This document shows, piece after piece, positions 5,387 to 5,431 of a stretch of DNA of 5,431 bases. A program made the position numbers and the translations under genes. The stretch comes from CAYRVX01 sp964642165 (lineage in GTDB: Bacteria > Planctomycetota > Phycisphaerae > SM23-33), in contig CAZXOC010000410.1 of assembly GCA_964642165.1 (NCBI GenBank), positions 1-5,431 on the forward strand. Reading direction: 5' to 3'. A model generated the notes under the pieces. It searched no databases and was not told the DNA's origin. It saw nothing but the letters and a program-made list of their open reading frames with translations. Position 1 is the stretch's first letter; each line of letters opens with the position of its first letter.

Positions 5387-5431
5387 ATGCGTTGCCAGGA
5401 AGATTTCTCGTACACGGCGGACCGGGTGCGG
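5387..5431 (+). CDS. Possible start of a plus-strand gene cut by the right edge
   Basis: An ATG at 5387 opens a frame that stays open to the window end (MRCQEDFSYTADRVR), with mostly G/C third positions. An in-frame TAA at 5363 makes this ATG the only upstream-limited ATG start. No Shine-Dalgarno site is visible. The AT-richer upstream stretch has a TTGAG/CTCAA dyad (5356-5370) and a near-palindrome, CATAGCGTTATG (5378-5389). Fifteen codons are too few to assign a family or to be sure it is coding; minus-strand frames here are also open for some distance. Confidence 0.3.
   Translation, partial: MRCQEDFSYTADRVR

Overview
This is a GC-rich bacterial window with strong G/C preference at third codon positions. 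It most resembles a planctomycete or a related PVC-group bacterium. The main clue is the exported proteins: one has a Pro/Ala/Thr linker containing ATQP right after its signal peptide, a style common in Planctomycetota, and tetratricopeptide (TPR) helices follow on exported proteins. The taxonomic call is inference only. There are no rRNA, tRNA, CRISPR, transposase or phage genes.

Layout, left to right. (1) Positions 1-159 look like the C-terminal tail of a plus-strand gene cut by the window edge, built from a 57-bp (19-residue) Thr/Arg/Pro/Ala repeat. (2) A hairpin-rich gap (160-246) separates it from a convergent minus-strand gene (247-1371) for a two-helix membrane protein of the DUF697/YcjF type. 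(3) A compact divergent promoter region (1372-1536) serves that gene and a plus-strand gene (1537-3786) for a 749-residue exported protein with a possible TolB-N/FlgO-like domain and TPR-like helices. (4) Only 47 bp further on, a convergent minus-strand gene (3834-5039) encodes a 401-residue exported protein: TPR helices followed by an archaemetzincin (peptidase M54) fold. (5) The last ~390 bp (5040-5431) hold that gene's leader and promoter, a perfect 20-bp palindrome, a larger purine/pyrimidine-skewed imperfect inverted repeat, and perhaps the start of another plus-strand gene at 5387.

The most notable observation is in the archaemetzincin-like protein. The four-cysteine zinc site that typifies this family is intact. 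The catalytic HExxHxxGxxH stretch instead reads N-S-A-G-H-V-Y-D-L-E-R, so the catalytic Glu and two of the three zinc-ligand His are gone. It looks like an exported pseudoprotease fused to TPRs. Its convergent neighbour is also exported and TPR-rich, so the two may act in the same periplasmic or cell-envelope process, but nothing in the sequence proves a link and they do not share an operon.
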